Shown here in pieces: positions 18,516 to 28,108 of a DNA stretch of 63,606 nucleotides (its first letter is position 1; the number at the start of each line of letters is the position of its first letter). The stretch is from the NCBI RefSeq assembly GCF_008123515.1, contig NZ_VSSR01000083.1, positions 1 to 63,606 on the forward strand, in the 5' to 3' direction. The stretch comes from Bradyrhizobium cytisi. Lineage in GTDB: Bacteria > Pseudomonadota > Alphaproteobacteria > Rhizobiales > Xanthobacteraceae. The position numbers and the translations under genes are program-made. The notes beneath the pieces were generated by a model, which was not told the origin of the DNA, did no database searches, and saw only the letters and a list, made by a program, of their open reading frames with translations.

Positions 18516-19777
18516 CGCCAAAGACGAGGTCGCCAATCTGGCATCCGTTCACGCAACACGCCCTTCATGACGAGATGACAAGGGTTGTCCGCGGCGATGG
18601 TGCTTATCTCCACACCGCGGATGGTCGTCGAATCGTGGACTCAATCTCATCCTGGTGGGTCGTGACCCATGGTCATTGCCATCCACATATCGTCAGCGCC
18701 ATTCAGAACCAGGCAGGCAAGCTGAACCAGATCATCTTCGCTGGCTACACTCACGATCCGGCTGAGGAGGTTGCCGCACTGCTTTTGAAAGTCGCACCCC
18801 CTGGTCTTGACTATGTCTTCTTCTCTGACAGTGGCTCAGCCAGTGTGGAAGTCGCCTTGAAGATGGCACTCGGCTATTGGCATAATATCGGGAAACAGCG
18901 AATACGCCTTGTCGTGATGCAACATTCTTACCACGGCGATACGGTTGGGGCGATGTCGGTCGGTGCCCGTGGCGTGTTCAACGCGGCCTATGGGTCCCTG
19001 CTGTTCGACGTGACGTCAATCCCGTTCCCGACGAGAGGTCATGAACAGGCGACGCTCGATGCGCTCGAGTCTGCATGTCGAAACGAAATTCCGGCAGCTT
19101 TTATTGTGGAGCCTCTGATATTGGGGGTGGGCGGAATGCTGATGTACCCAGCCTGGGTGCTAAGAGAGATGAAGCGGATCTGCGAGGCCTCGGACGTCCT
19201 GTTCATTGCCGACGAGGTCATGACAGGTTGGGGGCGCACCGGAACATTGTTCGCCTGCGAACAGGCCAATGTCACTCCCGATATCGCCTGCTATTCGAAA
19301 GGCCTCACGGGAGGGGCGCTTCCGCTCGCAGTGACACTTTGCCGCGCTGATATTTTCGACGCGCATTATTCGAAAGATCGGACGCGTACGTTCTTTCATT
19401 CGAGTTCATATACGGCAAATCCTGTGGCCTGCGCCGCGGCAAAGGCCAACCTGGATCTCTGGCAAGATCCGGAATCTCGCCAACGTGTGGCGTCGGTCGC
19501 CACGATGCAAGAGCAGGCAATTGAGCCATTCCGCGCCGACCCGCGCTTTGCAAACGTCCGTCGGACCGGCACGATTACAGCACTCGATCTGAAAACGAAG
19601 GATGCAGGCTATCTCGCGGGCGTCGGTCCGAAGCTTCAGGCTTTCTTTAAAGACCGAAATCTGCTGCTGCGCCCGCTCGGCAATACAATCTATGTAATGC
19701 CACCATATTGCGTCACAGGGGCAGATCTTGATGAAATCTACGTCGGCATCAGAGATGCCGCCGATGCGCTAGCTTAA
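18512..19777 (+). CDS. bioA: Adenosylmethionine-8-amino-7-oxononanoate aminotransferase
   Basis: A 421-residue class III PLP aminotransferase making 7,8-diaminopelargonate. Motifs: IWHPFTQH and SISSWWVVTHGHCHP near the start, FFSDSGSASVEVALKMA (cofactor phosphate), SYHGDTVGAMSVG, FIADEVMTGWGRTG (PLP-ring Asp) and the Lys in CYSKGLTGGALPLA. It starts at ATG 18512 within the bioD stop. No bioZ follows, although bioBFDAZ is the common rhizobial arrangement, so the pimeloyl precursor must be made elsewhere. Confidence 0.96.
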   Translation: MTPKTRSPIWHPFTQHALHDEMTRVVRGDGAYLHTADGRRIVDSISSWWVVTHGHCHPHIVSAIQNQAGKLNQIIFAGYTHDPAEEVAALLLKVAPPGLDYVFFSDSGSASVEVALKMALGYWHNIGKQRIRLVVMQHSYHGDTVGAMSVGARGVFNAAYGSLLFDVTSIPFPTRGHEQATLDALESACRNEIPAAFIVEPLILGVGGMLMYPAWVLREMKRICEASDVLFIADEVMTGWGRTGTLFACEQANVTPDIACYSKGLTGGALPLAVTLCRADIFDAHYSKDRTRTFFHSSSYTANPVACAAAKANLDLWQDPESRQRVASVATMQEQAIEPFRADPRFANVRRTGTITALDLKTKDAGYLAGVGPKLQAFFKDRNLLLRPLGNTIYVMPPYCVTGADLDEIYVGIRDAADALA

Positions 19778-19944
19778 GGCGCGCTTGGCGTGTATAGCGA
19801 GCGGGAACCCAAGGTTCGACCGTCGGGTTTCGGATTGCCGTCCTTTAACCGCGTAAAGGCAAAGAGGTGGCCCTGATAGCTGCAGATGAGTTGCTGTACG
19901 CGGCCCGTCGGCGACAGTCGAATTCCGTCAAGCAAAGCCGCCCG

Positions 19945-20010
19945 CACGCGGCATTTAAGCGTCAACACGCGACTCATTGCATTAATCAAGATGGAAATAT
20001 CGTTACAGTC
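19945..20010 (+). repeat. Intergenic repeat, copy C
   Basis: GCATTTAAGCGTCAACACGC then GACTCATTGCATTAATCAAG and ATGGAAATATCGTTAC match the copy at 50905-50998 in long blocks, and more loosely 28474-28565. It lies in the 19778-20211 gap, which otherwise shows nothing I can support. Confidence 0.6.
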
Positions 20011-20211
20011 AACAATTAAGACTTGGCCGGCGAAGCACCCCGATGGAGCGTGCCGCTTTGCCAAGGAGGCGCAATTCAGAGCTCAAACTCTTGCGCCCGG
20101 TGTCCGCACAGCCGCGAGACTAGGCATCGCCAGCGTCGCACTTCACGTGCGGGCAAGGTGCTGCAGCGAAGAAAGAGGGGCTATTCACCTAATGCCGACA
20201 GGAGGCGAGGA

Positions 20212-20397
20212 ATGCGCAACAGCTCTCATAGTTCGCACCGCGGTTCAGTAAGGTGCTGCGCGATATGCGGTGGAAGGTTCGGGCTGATCCGTTATTACTG
20301 CTGGCGAACGGCCCTTTGCTCCAAGAATTGCGTCGACCGCTTCAAGGCGCGGCAGGAGGCCGACCATCAATGGTTTCGCTGGTTGCGAGCGGCTTAA
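20212..20397 (+). CDS. Small Cys-rich, putative zinc-finger protein
   Basis: The 61-residue frame starts at ATG 20212 after a strong ribosome site (GACAGGAGGCGAGGA). CCAICGGRFGLIRYYCWRTA and LCSKNCVDRFKARQEADHQW give paired cysteines (CxxC..CxxxC) typical of a small treble-clef or FCS-like zinc finger. Partner unknown. It precedes a second Cys-rich small gene by 17 bases, and the two look like an operon. Confidence 0.65.
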   Translation: MRNSSHSSHRGSVRCCAICGGRFGLIRYYCWRTALCSKNCVDRFKARQEADHQWFRWLRAA

Positions 20398-20414
20398 TAC
20401 ATGGCGACCACGCT

Positions 20415-20759
20415 ATGAAATTTATACTCGTGAATCAAAGGACCCCGCGCGGCTACAGAACCTGCACCGAATGTTCTCGGTTCTTAGGTCCGGGTTACGT
20501 GCGAGAGGTGGTAACGCGGAGAGAATATTGCAACTACGATTGCTACCGACGCTGTCACTTAATGGACATCGCCTTCCCGTACCTTACAGCGCGTGCCGAT
20601 TCTGATTTCGACGCGAAAGATCTCGTTCCTCTTGGGCTCGCAGCCTTGCTGGGTGCGGCTTCGTTGTGGTTTCAGGTTGGGGCGGCCTCGATGTCATGGA
20701 TCAACACAGCCGCGCATGCCGACGAGCCGTCCGCGGCTGAGCGACCTCCCTCGGCTTAA
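20415..20759 (+). CDS. Small Cys-rich protein with a C-terminal membrane segment
   Basis: From ATG 20415 the 114-residue protein has a Cys-rich N-terminal half (YRTCTECSRFLGPGYVREVV, YCNYDCYRRCHLMD) and a hydrophobic stretch near residues 75-95 (LVPLGLAALLGAASLWFQVG), so it is probably membrane-anchored with a metal-binding head. It follows the 61-residue Cys-rich gene closely. I do not know the family function. Confidence 0.6.
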   Translation: MKFILVNQRTPRGYRTCTECSRFLGPGYVREVVTRREYCNYDCYRRCHLMDIAFPYLTARADSDFDAKDLVPLGLAALLGAASLWFQVGAASMSWINTAAHADEPSAAERPPSA

Positions 20760-20985
20760 GCTGGGCTGAGTCGCGCGGTGTGCGCCAGCGTGACCCAAAG
20801 CCGCTCCGCATAAGAACGGCTGAGAAGTTCTTATTTGATGATCGCGCAATCATTGGAGGTTTTGATGCGTCTGTCCGTGACCCTGGAGAGGTAATTTCCT
20901 TTTTTCCTCTCCCCATTGACAGCTTCCTCTCGCCTTCCCAAGGAAGCGCCGACTCCAAGCATGCGGGGGTGGATCGGGATCTAAG

Positions 20986-21858
20986 ATGAGCCACATTTCA
21001 GAGCCGCCTGTAGAACGCGTCACGATTCCGGTCCTGCAGCGATGGAAGGAGGAGGGGCGTCGTATCGCGATGACCACCGCTTACGACGCGGTTACAGCAC
21101 GCATCGCCGATCCGATCGTGGATATCATCCTTGTTGGCGACAGCGTCGGCAATGTCTGCCTTGGATTCGACAACACGCTGCCGGTCAGCATGGCGATGAT
21201 GAACCATCATCTCGAGGCTGTTGCGCGTACAAGGCCCCGTGCCCTGCTAGTGGCCGATATGCCCTTTCTTAGCTTTCACCTCAGTCCCGAGGAGACGATA
21301 CGCAATGCCGGGGGGTTCCTGCAGCGCGGTGCCGACGCTGTCAAACTCGAGGGGGGTGCCAAGCGTATCGAGATGGTGCGCGCCCTGGTCGATTGCGAAA
21401 TTCCTGTGATGGGCCATCTCGGCCTGACTCCGCAGAGCGTCAATGTCATGGGTGGGTTCAAGGTGCAGGGCCGGAAGGCCGATGACGCCTTGCGCCTGCT
21501 CGATGACGCCCACCGTCTACAGGAGGCCGGCTGTTTCGCTCTCGTCCTGGAGGGTATTCCGGCTGAACTCGCGGCGCGAGCGACCGAATCCCTGAGGATA
21601 CCGACCATTGGAATCGGTGCGGGTCCTGGCTGCTCAGGCCAAGTGCTCGTCTTTCACGATGTGCTGGGATTGACTGAAGGTCATCGCCCCAAATTTGTTC
21701 GCGCCTATGCCAATGGTTTCCAGTTGTTACAGGAGGCCCTGTCGCGTTGGGCAGCCGATGTCCGCAACGGTGCATTCCCGACATCGCAAGAGTCCTATCG
21801 GCTTCCTGAAGGCCTTCGCGACACGGTCGCGAACTGGACACCCTCCAATCCAACCTGA
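20986..21858 (+). CDS. panB: Ketopantoate hydroxymethyltransferase
   Basis: The 290-residue TIM-barrel enzyme transfers a hydroxymethyl group from 5,10-methylene-tetrahydrofolate to alpha-ketoisovalerate. Motifs: MTTAYDAVTARIAD, ILVGDSVGNVCLG (Mg-binding Asp), DMPFLSF, NAGGFLQRGADAVKLEGG, VMGHLGLTPQSVN, LVLEGIPAELA (catalytic Glu) and IPTIGIGAGPGCSGQVLVFHD. The length is slightly longer than the E. coli enzyme. It is 13 bases upstream of panC. Confidence 0.96.
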   Translation: MSHISEPPVERVTIPVLQRWKEEGRRIAMTTAYDAVTARIADPIVDIILVGDSVGNVCLGFDNTLPVSMAMMNHHLEAVARTRPRALLVADMPFLSFHLSPEETIRNAGGFLQRGADAVKLEGGAKRIEMVRALVDCEIPVMGHLGLTPQSVNVMGGFKVQGRKADDALRLLDDAHRLQEAGCFALVLEGIPAELAARATESLRIPTIGIGAGPGCSGQVLVFHDVLGLTEGHRPKFVRAYANGFQLLQEALSRWAADVRNGAFPTSQESYRLPEGLRDTVANWTPSNPT

Positions 21859-21871
21859 TGTAAATCACAAC

Positions 21872-22723
21872 ATGCAAACGATCACGACGGTCGCAGAGCT
21901 TCGTCGCGCGCTCGCAGAGGTTCGCAGCGCCGATAGACGCGTCGGACTTGTACCGACGATGGGCTATCTACACGACGGCCATCTGGCGCTGGTCGCGGCC
22001 AGCCGGACGCAATGCGACGTCACCGTAGTTAGCATCTTCGTCAATCCCACTCAGTTCGGGCCAAATGAGGATCTCAGCACCTATCCGCGCGACTTCCTGC
22101 GCGATCAAGAGCTGTGTCGCGATGCCGGCGTTGCGATCGTCTTTGCGCCGGATATACAGGAGATCTATCCGGCTCAATTTGAGACCTTCGTCGAACCGGG
22201 CGAGCTCGCAAAACCAATGTGCGGAGCTTTCAGGCCTGGGCATTTTCGTGGGGTGGCGACTGTCGTTGGCAAGCTGTTCAACATGGTGCAGCCCGATGTC
22301 GCGTTTTTTGGACAAAAGGATTTTCAGCAATGCGCGGTGGTGCGCCGCATGGCAATTGACCTCAACCTTCCAATTGAGATCATCACCGCACAAACTGTAC
22401 GGGAACCGGATGGACTCGCGATGAGCAGTCGCAACCGCTATCTAAGCGAGGAAGAACGTCGGCGCGCTCTTGCCATCAGCCGTGGGCTATTCGCCGCAGC
22501 GGATAAGTTTCGCTCAGGAGAGCGCGACGCGGAACAGCTGATTGCGATCGCAAGGGAGCAGTTGAATACAGTCGATCGGCTGCAGTACCTTGAGCTTGTC
22601 GACGCTGATACGCTCAAGCCAGCCGAGAGTCCTCTGCGGCGTACCGCTGCACTATGCGCCGCAGCCTATGTCGGCTCGACACGTCTGATCGACAACGTGA
22701 TACTGCCGTTGCCAAATCCTTAG
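21872..22723 (+). CDS. panC: Pantothenate synthetase
   Basis: The 283-residue ligase joins pantoate and beta-alanine with ATP. It has the nucleotidyltransferase HxGH motif in VPTMGYLHDGHLALV, SIFVNPTQFGPNEDLS, FRPGHFRGVATVVGKLFN, VAFFGQKDFQQ and the KMSKS-like MSSRNRYLSEEER. An upstream in-frame start at 21695 lies inside panB; ATG 21872 starts the conserved MQTITTVAELR. The pairing panB-panC with a ruined panD means beta-alanine must come from another locus. Confidence 0.96.
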   Translation: MQTITTVAELRRALAEVRSADRRVGLVPTMGYLHDGHLALVAASRTQCDVTVVSIFVNPTQFGPNEDLSTYPRDFLRDQELCRDAGVAIVFAPDIQEIYPAQFETFVEPGELAKPMCGAFRPGHFRGVATVVGKLFNMVQPDVAFFGQKDFQQCAVVRRMAIDLNLPIEIITAQTVREPDGLAMSSRNRYLSEEERRRALAISRGLFAAADKFRSGERDAEQLIAIAREQLNTVDRLQYLELVDADTLKPAESPLRRTAALCAAAYVGSTRLIDNVILPLPNP

Positions 22724-22778
22724 CGTTACTCACAACCAAACGACGGAATGAGCTCAGAAATACTGATGTTTGCAATGA

Positions 22779-22961
22779 ATGGGTGAATTCGTGGACGAAC
22801 AGTTTTTGAGGGACCGGGCTCGGATTATTCGCGATCTAGCGGACAAGGCAGACCCCTTCATCAGAAAGAGACTACTGGACCTCGCGGAACGGTATGACAG
22901 ACGTATTAGCCGGCCATCTCAGGCGATGAAGACGGTCCTGTCGAAACTTTCTGCAAATTGA
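22779..22961 (+). CDS. Small conserved helical protein
   Basis: The 60-residue frame contains VDEQFLRDRARIIRDLADKA and DPFIRKRLLDLAERYDRR, a charged helical pattern I recall in many short Bradyrhizobium proteins of unknown role. The start may be ATG 22779 or GTG 22791 (VDEQF), since homologues seem to begin MDEQF. Confidence 0.6.
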   Translation: MGEFVDEQFLRDRARIIRDLADKADPFIRKRLLDLAERYDRRISRPSQAMKTVLSKLSAN

Positions 22962-23129
22962 ATTTGGGAGCGCGATCTACGTTCCCACCCCTGTGGCGCT
23001 AGTCGATCAGAAATCCGGATCCGGCCCACCCGCCTATGGGCGAGGCGTGCTGTCGCTCTTGCCGCACCCGATTGAGACGTAGCCAATTCAAAAAGTCGAT
23101 GACGCGTGAGAGACGATCTGGAGCCAGCT

Positions 23130-23593
23130 TCTTAATGACAGCCGACGGCAACCTTTCTTTCCGAGCCGCGCACACCGAAGCGCGGAGGCGGTTTATTACA
23201 TTACGAAAGCGTCAATCGCCGGTCTTGCAGGGTCGTCCTATTCTTGGAACCAAATCGAGAATTGGATGCTTAAGCGTACGCCGGCATTTTACGAACAACT
23301 CATCGCCAACGGACGAATGACCGTGTGTCAGCACGACGGTGTTGTGGTTGGATTTGTCGACGCCGAGCCTGGTGAAGTAACTCGATTATTTATCTTGCCT
23401 GACGTAGCTGGTCTCGGACCCGGGCGGCGCCTTTTGGAGATTGGAATCGCGCCATAGCGGGCCAATAGGGCTCGAGGTGACGATTAATGCTGAGGGCTTC
23501 TACCGAAAGCATGGGTTCAGAAGCCTGGGCAGAGGCTATTTCTCTCACGGTCTCGGCGACGAGCCGATTGAGATCGTACATATGGAATTATGA
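23130..23593 (+). pseudogene. GNAT acetyltransferase remnant
   Basis: From about 23185 the frame reads YYITKASIAGLAG, YSWNQIENWML, MTVCQHDGVVVGFVDAEPGE, VTRLFILPDVAGLGPGRRLL, a GNAT core with the acetyl-CoA-binding strand. It stops at 23457. The expected remainder (LEVTINAEGFYRKHGFRSLG, PIEIVHMEL) follows in another frame to TGA 23593, and the N-terminus is also out of frame. A small deletion around 23450 seems to have broken it. Confidence 0.75.
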
Positions 23594-23951
23594 ATTCCGT
23601 TCTCCTTGCTGGGGTCGGCGAGTTCGCCTCCCAAAGGGTACCTCGCGTATGCCAACGTTAATCATCTGGCGATCTGCCGATGGCGGCCACGGCGACTTCT
23701 CCGGCCAGCACAAGCGCACCATCGATGCGGTGAAATCCATCGAAACGTAAGCGCGATCGCGGCTGGACACGCCGCAATCGAACACCGGCACGAGCCGAGA
23801 AAACGTGCGTTGGGAGAAGCAGAAAGAGAAGGTGGAGACCGCTCTGTGGCGGGGCGCGGCAGTCGCAGATTTCTTACCCGATCAAACACACTTGAACCGC
23901 GAAACGCGAAATGTGCATTATCTTTCTCACTAGGGAGGGGGAGATCTCCAA

Positions 23952-24152
23952 ATGTTGGATGCCGCTACCACCGCGCTTCTGCGCGCGATCCTCGACGAGG
24001 TCTGCGAGAGCCTTTCTCCGCATGATACCGGTGCCCGCACTTACGTCGCCTCGAAGCTTCTGGAAGCCGCCATCGGAGGTGAGACGACGCCCGACCACCT
24101 CAAACAGATCGGCCGCGAAGCCCTTTCCGAAAGACCGACCATGTGGAGGTAG
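23952..24152 (+). CDS. Small conserved protein, 66 residues
   Basis: MLDAATTALLRAILDEVCES, LSPHDTGARTYVASKLLEAA and LKQIGREALSERPTMWR form a compact helical protein, one of a paralogous group I recall from Bradyrhizobium genomes; function unknown. A purine-rich GGGAGGGGGAG lies about 8 bases before ATG 23952. It appears intact and monocistronic. Confidence 0.65.
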   Translation: MLDAATTALLRAILDEVCESLSPHDTGARTYVASKLLEAAIGGETTPDHLKQIGREALSERPTMWR

Positions 24153-24409
24153 GCGTAGACAACATGATGGTGTCACTCAGTTGAATTTCCAGATCACAGT
24201 TCTGAAGATCCTGGTGAGCTATCTGGACGAGGCCGCACCGATGCTATAAGCGTGACATGGCCATTTTGGCGATCGCCTGCCTTGCCCGCGTTGGCCCAAA
24301 CGTTGACGCCATGACCGCACGGAAAAACTTTGCATTCTGCTGAGCTGGCGCAGATTTTCGCCGATGCGAGGGCCCTGATTAGCGAATTTCGCTTTTAGGA
24401 AGCCGATAA

Positions 24410-24532
24410 ATGTTACTGCAAGAGATGCTGATAAGCCGAACCCTGAGAACCGACTATCTTGTCGGTAGACTCGACGCGGCTCCTAGTTATCTCTCTCCAT
24501 ACGAACGACTGGAACCATCTGACGAAGCCTGA
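24410..24532 (+). CDS. Possible short protein, 40 residues
   Basis: ATG 24410 opens MLLQEMLISRTLRTDYLVGR, LDAAPSYLSPYERLEPSDEA. TAGGA lies 10 bases upstream. The only support is composition and the ribosome site; no homologue is seen in the window. Confidence 0.3.
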   Translation: MLLQEMLISRTLRTDYLVGRLDAAPSYLSPYERLEPSDEA

Positions 24533-24587
24533 GTGGAGGTGAGGATGCGCCCCAAGGGACGAATCCGATCAAATGGGAGACCTTTGG

Positions 24588-24862
24588 ATGCCGTACTACT
24601 CTTTTGATCTTGTGATTGACGAGGAGTACGAGAATCAAGGCGGCCTCATTCTCGAAAACATCGAGGTTGCCTCCGACCGAGCGGACCAGCTCGCGACCGA
24701 GTACATCCGGACCTGAAGACCAAAGGCTGTGCGGTTCGGGTCACCAGCCCCGAGAACGCCGAGGTCTATCGCACGCCACTCGATCCGGTCCCGTCATGGA
24801 TGAGACGTCAGCACTCAGCGTCGGCAGCGGCGGGCGACACTCGAAACGCTCGGTTTGGCTAA
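24588..24862 (+). pseudogene. DUF6894-like small protein, frameshifted
   Basis: From ATG 24588 the frame reads MPYYSFDLVIDEEYENQGGL and ENIEVASDRADQLATE, then hits a stop. The continuation VHPDLKTKGCAVRVTSPENA, EVYRTPLDPVPSWMRR is in another frame to TAA 24862. The opening resembles DUF6894 proteins, of which an intact one is at 51133. One indel near 24703 would explain it. Confidence 0.6.
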
Positions 24863-25135
24863 TGGGAGGGGCGATCGCGCGTCCACGGCGAGGCGCCGTG
24901 ACGTTCGCAGACAGTCGATCTGTCGAGGTCATCTACGGGCCATAGCGTCGACAGAATGGGCGCGAGATGGACGAGGAGAGATTCACTGCTTACTTGACTT
25001 GGTCGCCTGAACTTAAAAAGGGAGCCTCGATGAGGCGACCGGGGCCTGGCCTTGTTTCCTAACAGCGTTCCACGCGTTTTTCCCGTTAAGAACCTGCTGA
25101 ATCCTGCATATCAACCGGCACCTTGTTGGATGCGG

Positions 25136-25165
25136 AAAAAGGCCGCGCGAACATTACGCGCGGCC
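25136..25165 (-). terminator. Terminator-like hairpin, minus strand
   Basis: GGCCGCGCG and CGCGCGGCC form a 9-bp stem with a 7-base loop. On the minus strand it is followed by TTTTT. No minus-strand gene is recognised to its right, so it could end a short antisense RNA. Confidence 0.45.
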
Positions 25166-25212
25166 AAGTCAGGGAGGAAAACGCCCCAAGGGGCCATTGA
25201 AGGAGCATCGAG

Positions 25213-25305
25213 ATGAGTAGATCGATCACTCATCGAGAGCTCCAAGCTTGTGAGAGAATCACCGTTGCGAGCGCTTCAATTATCTTTGATCCCGCGCATG
25301 AATGA
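25213..25305 (+). CDS. Candidate 30-residue peptide gene
   Basis: ATG 25213 lies 7 bases after AAGGAG, among the strongest ribosome sites in the window. The frame reads MSRSITHRELQACERITVAS, ASIIFDPAHE and stops at 25305. A GC-rich hairpin with T5 follows 20 bases later (25326-25345), giving a complete small transcription unit between two terminators. No homologue is recognised. Confidence 0.4.
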   Translation: MSRSITHRELQACERITVASASIIFDPAHE

Positions 25306-25325
25306 GATCGGATAACCGAATTCAG

Positions 25326-25345
25326 CGCCGCTTGGCGGCGTTTTT
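25326..25345 (+). terminator. Rho-independent terminator
   Basis: The 6-bp stem CGCCGC-TTG-GCGGCG is followed by TTTTT. It follows the 30-residue frame at 25213. Confidence 0.6.
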
Positions 25346-25758
25346 CGCGCATGTTTCGCATCTTTTATGCGAAAATGATCAACGTGTCACACGCCGTGAG
25401 CTACTACCGACCTGTTCTGGCAGTTCGCATCTCATCGGCCTGTAAATTGATTTCCCGTTGATAGATCTGCAACGTGTCCTCAAGGCTATGTAGCGCGCCT
25501 CGGACCGCTTTTGCCCAGCGAGCTTGGCTCCTTATCATCGCGGCGCAAAGCTCGTCGGGGCCAGTGCGCTCGCCACGACGCCGAGCAATAGTGCTTCACC
25601 TACACTGCGAGTTCAGGATTTCGAAATCAATGTAATTTAATTGGCAGGTTGTCATCGACCAAATGAAGTACTCTCCCGTTTAGCTCAATATAGAAAAGCG
25701 CCCGTCGCACTCGCGATAACAAGCACTGCGCGTGGCATGAACTCATTGAAGGGGTAAA

Positions 25759-27753
25759 ATGAGTAAAATTGCTACGAGGATTTTCGGGCAATCAAAGGGC
25801 TGCCGTGGCTTACGCATTGGATTGCGCGGCCAAATGGCCCTGCTCGGGATTTCCGGGGTCCTCGTCACCGGTGCAATCTGCGCCGCCGCCCTGAATTATG
25901 CGAGCCTGGTCCAGCGCGATTCGAATCACAGCAACCAATTCAAAGCCAATGTCGCATCATTGTCGCAAAGCTTTCTCGAGTCCCGACAAATCGCGAGCGA
26001 TTTCCTGCGCAAGCCCAGTGAAGTGTCGATCAAGAAGTATGCGAACAATTATGAGCGGCAGCTCGCAGACTTGAGTCGCGTCGAAGCATTTTTGACGGCT
26101 TTGCCGGAGGTTGACCCGCTGAGGCAGGCAACCTTCCTGCGGCCGGCGATCAATCTCTATGCAACGCGCTTTCAGAACGTAGTCTCGGCGCAACGCAACC
26201 TCGGCTTTAACGAGGACGACGGATTTCACGGCAAGCTGGGCAAAGCCGTGCACACCATCGAACAACGTCTGGCAGAGCTGAACCAGCCACGCCTGACCAT
26301 CTTGATGCTGATGATGCGCCGGCACGAGAAAGACTTCATCTTGCGCGGCGAAGACAAATATGGCGATCAACTGGTGGACCGGGCGGCGGAATTCGAAACC
26401 GCGCTCGCGCAATCCAGCCTACCGGCTGAGATGAAATCCCAGATCCTCGAGCTGATCCGCGCATACAAGTCGAATTTCGTTTCGTTCATGGTGACACAGC
26501 AGACGCTGAGCGACCAGGTCGACGATCTCGCACAGATTTACGACCGCATTCGCCCGACGCTCGCGAAGATCATGGCTGCCGCTGACGCGAATTCGCAGGC
26601 TGCGGAAATACGAGCTGAAGAAATCCGGCGGAAGCTGATCTGGGTGATCGGGCTTGCAACGATGGTCGTGGGCCTGCTCGCCTTTCTGTTCGGCCAGCGT
26701 ATTGCCAAAACGGTCGCTTCGATGACGGCAGCCATGCGCCAGCTCGGCGACGGTCGCTTCGATGTGGTTCTCCCGGGCCTTGGCCGAAAGGATGAGCTTG
26801 GCGAGATGGCTGAAGCAGTCGAAATGTTCAAGCTGAGAGCTCGCGAGAAGGCGCAGGCCGAGCTCGACGCAAAGGCCGAACAGGATCGCACCGCTGCCGA
26901 GCAGCGTAAGGCCGATATCGCTCGGCTCGCCGGCGAATTCGAAGCCGCCGTAGGCAAGGTGATCGACACTGTCTCGTCGGCCTCCACAAAACTTGAAGTC
27001 TCCGCACGCAGCCTTACCAGTTCGGCTGATCACAGCCGGCAACTCTCCATAGAGGTCGCCTCCTCATCGGAGGATGCGTCTGAAAACGTTCAACGTGTCG
27101 CATCCGCGACGGGCGAAATGGCGGCAACCATCGCCGATGTGGGCCGGCGGGTCGAAGAAGTGGCCAATATGGCGCGCGAAGCGGTTCGCAAGGCCGAACT
27201 CAGCGACCGGCGCATGGTTCATTTGGCGGCCGCGGCGGAGCGAATCGGCAGCGTGGTCCAGCTGATCGCCGCGATCGCGCGGCAAACCAATTTGCTCGCG
27301 CTGAATGCGACGATTGAAGCCGCGCGCGCCGGCGATCGCGGCAGAGGTTTCGCGGTTGTCGCCCAGGAAGTGAAATCGCTCGCGACGCAAACCGCGCACG
27401 CGACCCTTGAGATCACCGAGCACATTGGCGGCATTCAGGCCGCGACGACTGAGTCGGTCGGCGCGCTTACCGAAATCGGCGTCATCATCGGCCGCATCTC
27501 GGACATCGCCATGACCGTGGTCGATTCGATCGGGGAACAAGAGGCGACCAGCAAGAACATCGCGTTCAATTTGCAGGAAGCGGCGACCAGGACTACCCAG
27601 GTGGCAGCGAGCGCCGGTGAAGTCACCAACCGCGCAAAGGAAACCGGAGGGGCTTCGATGCAGGTGCTGATGTCTGCCGAACTGCTATCTGAGGAAAGCT
27701 CTCGGCTGAAGCACGAACTAGACAGCTACCTGGGCAGGGTTCAAGCGGCTTAA
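25759..27753 (+). CDS. Methyl-accepting chemotaxis protein
   Basis: This 664-residue chemoreceptor has one membrane span near residues 28-48, a helical periplasmic sensor domain of about 250 residues (DFLRKPSEVSIKKYANNYER; MRRHEKDFILRGEDKYGDQL, as in HBM-type sensors), a second span (LIWVIGLATMVVGLLAFLFG) near 300, HAMP (MTAAMRQLGDGRFDVVLPGL), and a signalling domain with the conserved hairpin RQTNLLALNATIEAARAG and GRGFAVVAQEVKSLA. It would report to a CheA/CheW array. The ligand is unknown. GGGGT before ATG is a modest ribosome site. No che genes are nearby. Confidence 0.93.
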   Translation: MSKIATRIFGQSKGCRGLRIGLRGQMALLGISGVLVTGAICAAALNYASLVQRDSNHSNQFKANVASLSQSFLESRQIASDFLRKPSEVSIKKYANNYERQLADLSRVEAFLTALPEVDPLRQATFLRPAINLYATRFQNVVSAQRNLGFNEDDGFHGKLGKAVHTIEQRLAELNQPRLTILMLMMRRHEKDFILRGEDKYGDQLVDRAAEFETALAQSSLPAEMKSQILELIRAYKSNFVSFMVTQQTLSDQVDDLAQIYDRIRPTLAKIMAAADANSQAAEIRAEEIRRKLIWVIGLATMVVGLLAFLFGQRIAKTVASMTAAMRQLGDGRFDVVLPGLGRKDELGEMAEAVEMFKLRAREKAQAELDAKAEQDRTAAEQRKADIARLAGEFEAAVGKVIDTVSSASTKLEVSARSLTSSADHSRQLSIEVASSSEDASENVQRVASATGEMAATIADVGRRVEEVANMAREAVRKAELSDRRMVHLAAAAERIGSVVQLIAAIARQTNLLALNATIEAARAGDRGRGFAVVAQEVKSLATQTAHATLEITEHIGGIQAATTESVGALTEIGVIIGRISDIAMTVVDSIGEQEATSKNIAFNLQEAATRTTQVAASAGEVTNRAKETGGASMQVLMSAELLSEESSRLKHELDSYLGRVQAA

Positions 27754-28108
27754 ATCGGCGTGTCAACGTCGCAGGCTCTCCACGCCTGAAATGTGACCTT
27801 TCTTCCGCAGCCAAGTTGCCCCATCTGTTCTCGGATCGGCGTGTAAATGCTAGGTGTTCAATCTGACCGAGTGTCTTAGAGCTGCAAACGCGGAAGCGCT
27901 GAGCACTCCTGCGGTTCTCATGCGCGGTTTCTTTATCTCCGCCGCAAGACGGCGGAGCGAGCCGTAACCACGCTGGAAAAATGCTTTCGCTCCTAACAAC
28001 AGCAGGAATAATGCGCTGGTTTTGAATATTAATTTATGTGCTGATCGGTCAAACGGCGCAACGCAGCCATTGCTGCTCTCTCTTCTGCGGTGCAATCGAG
28101 GGTATTTC

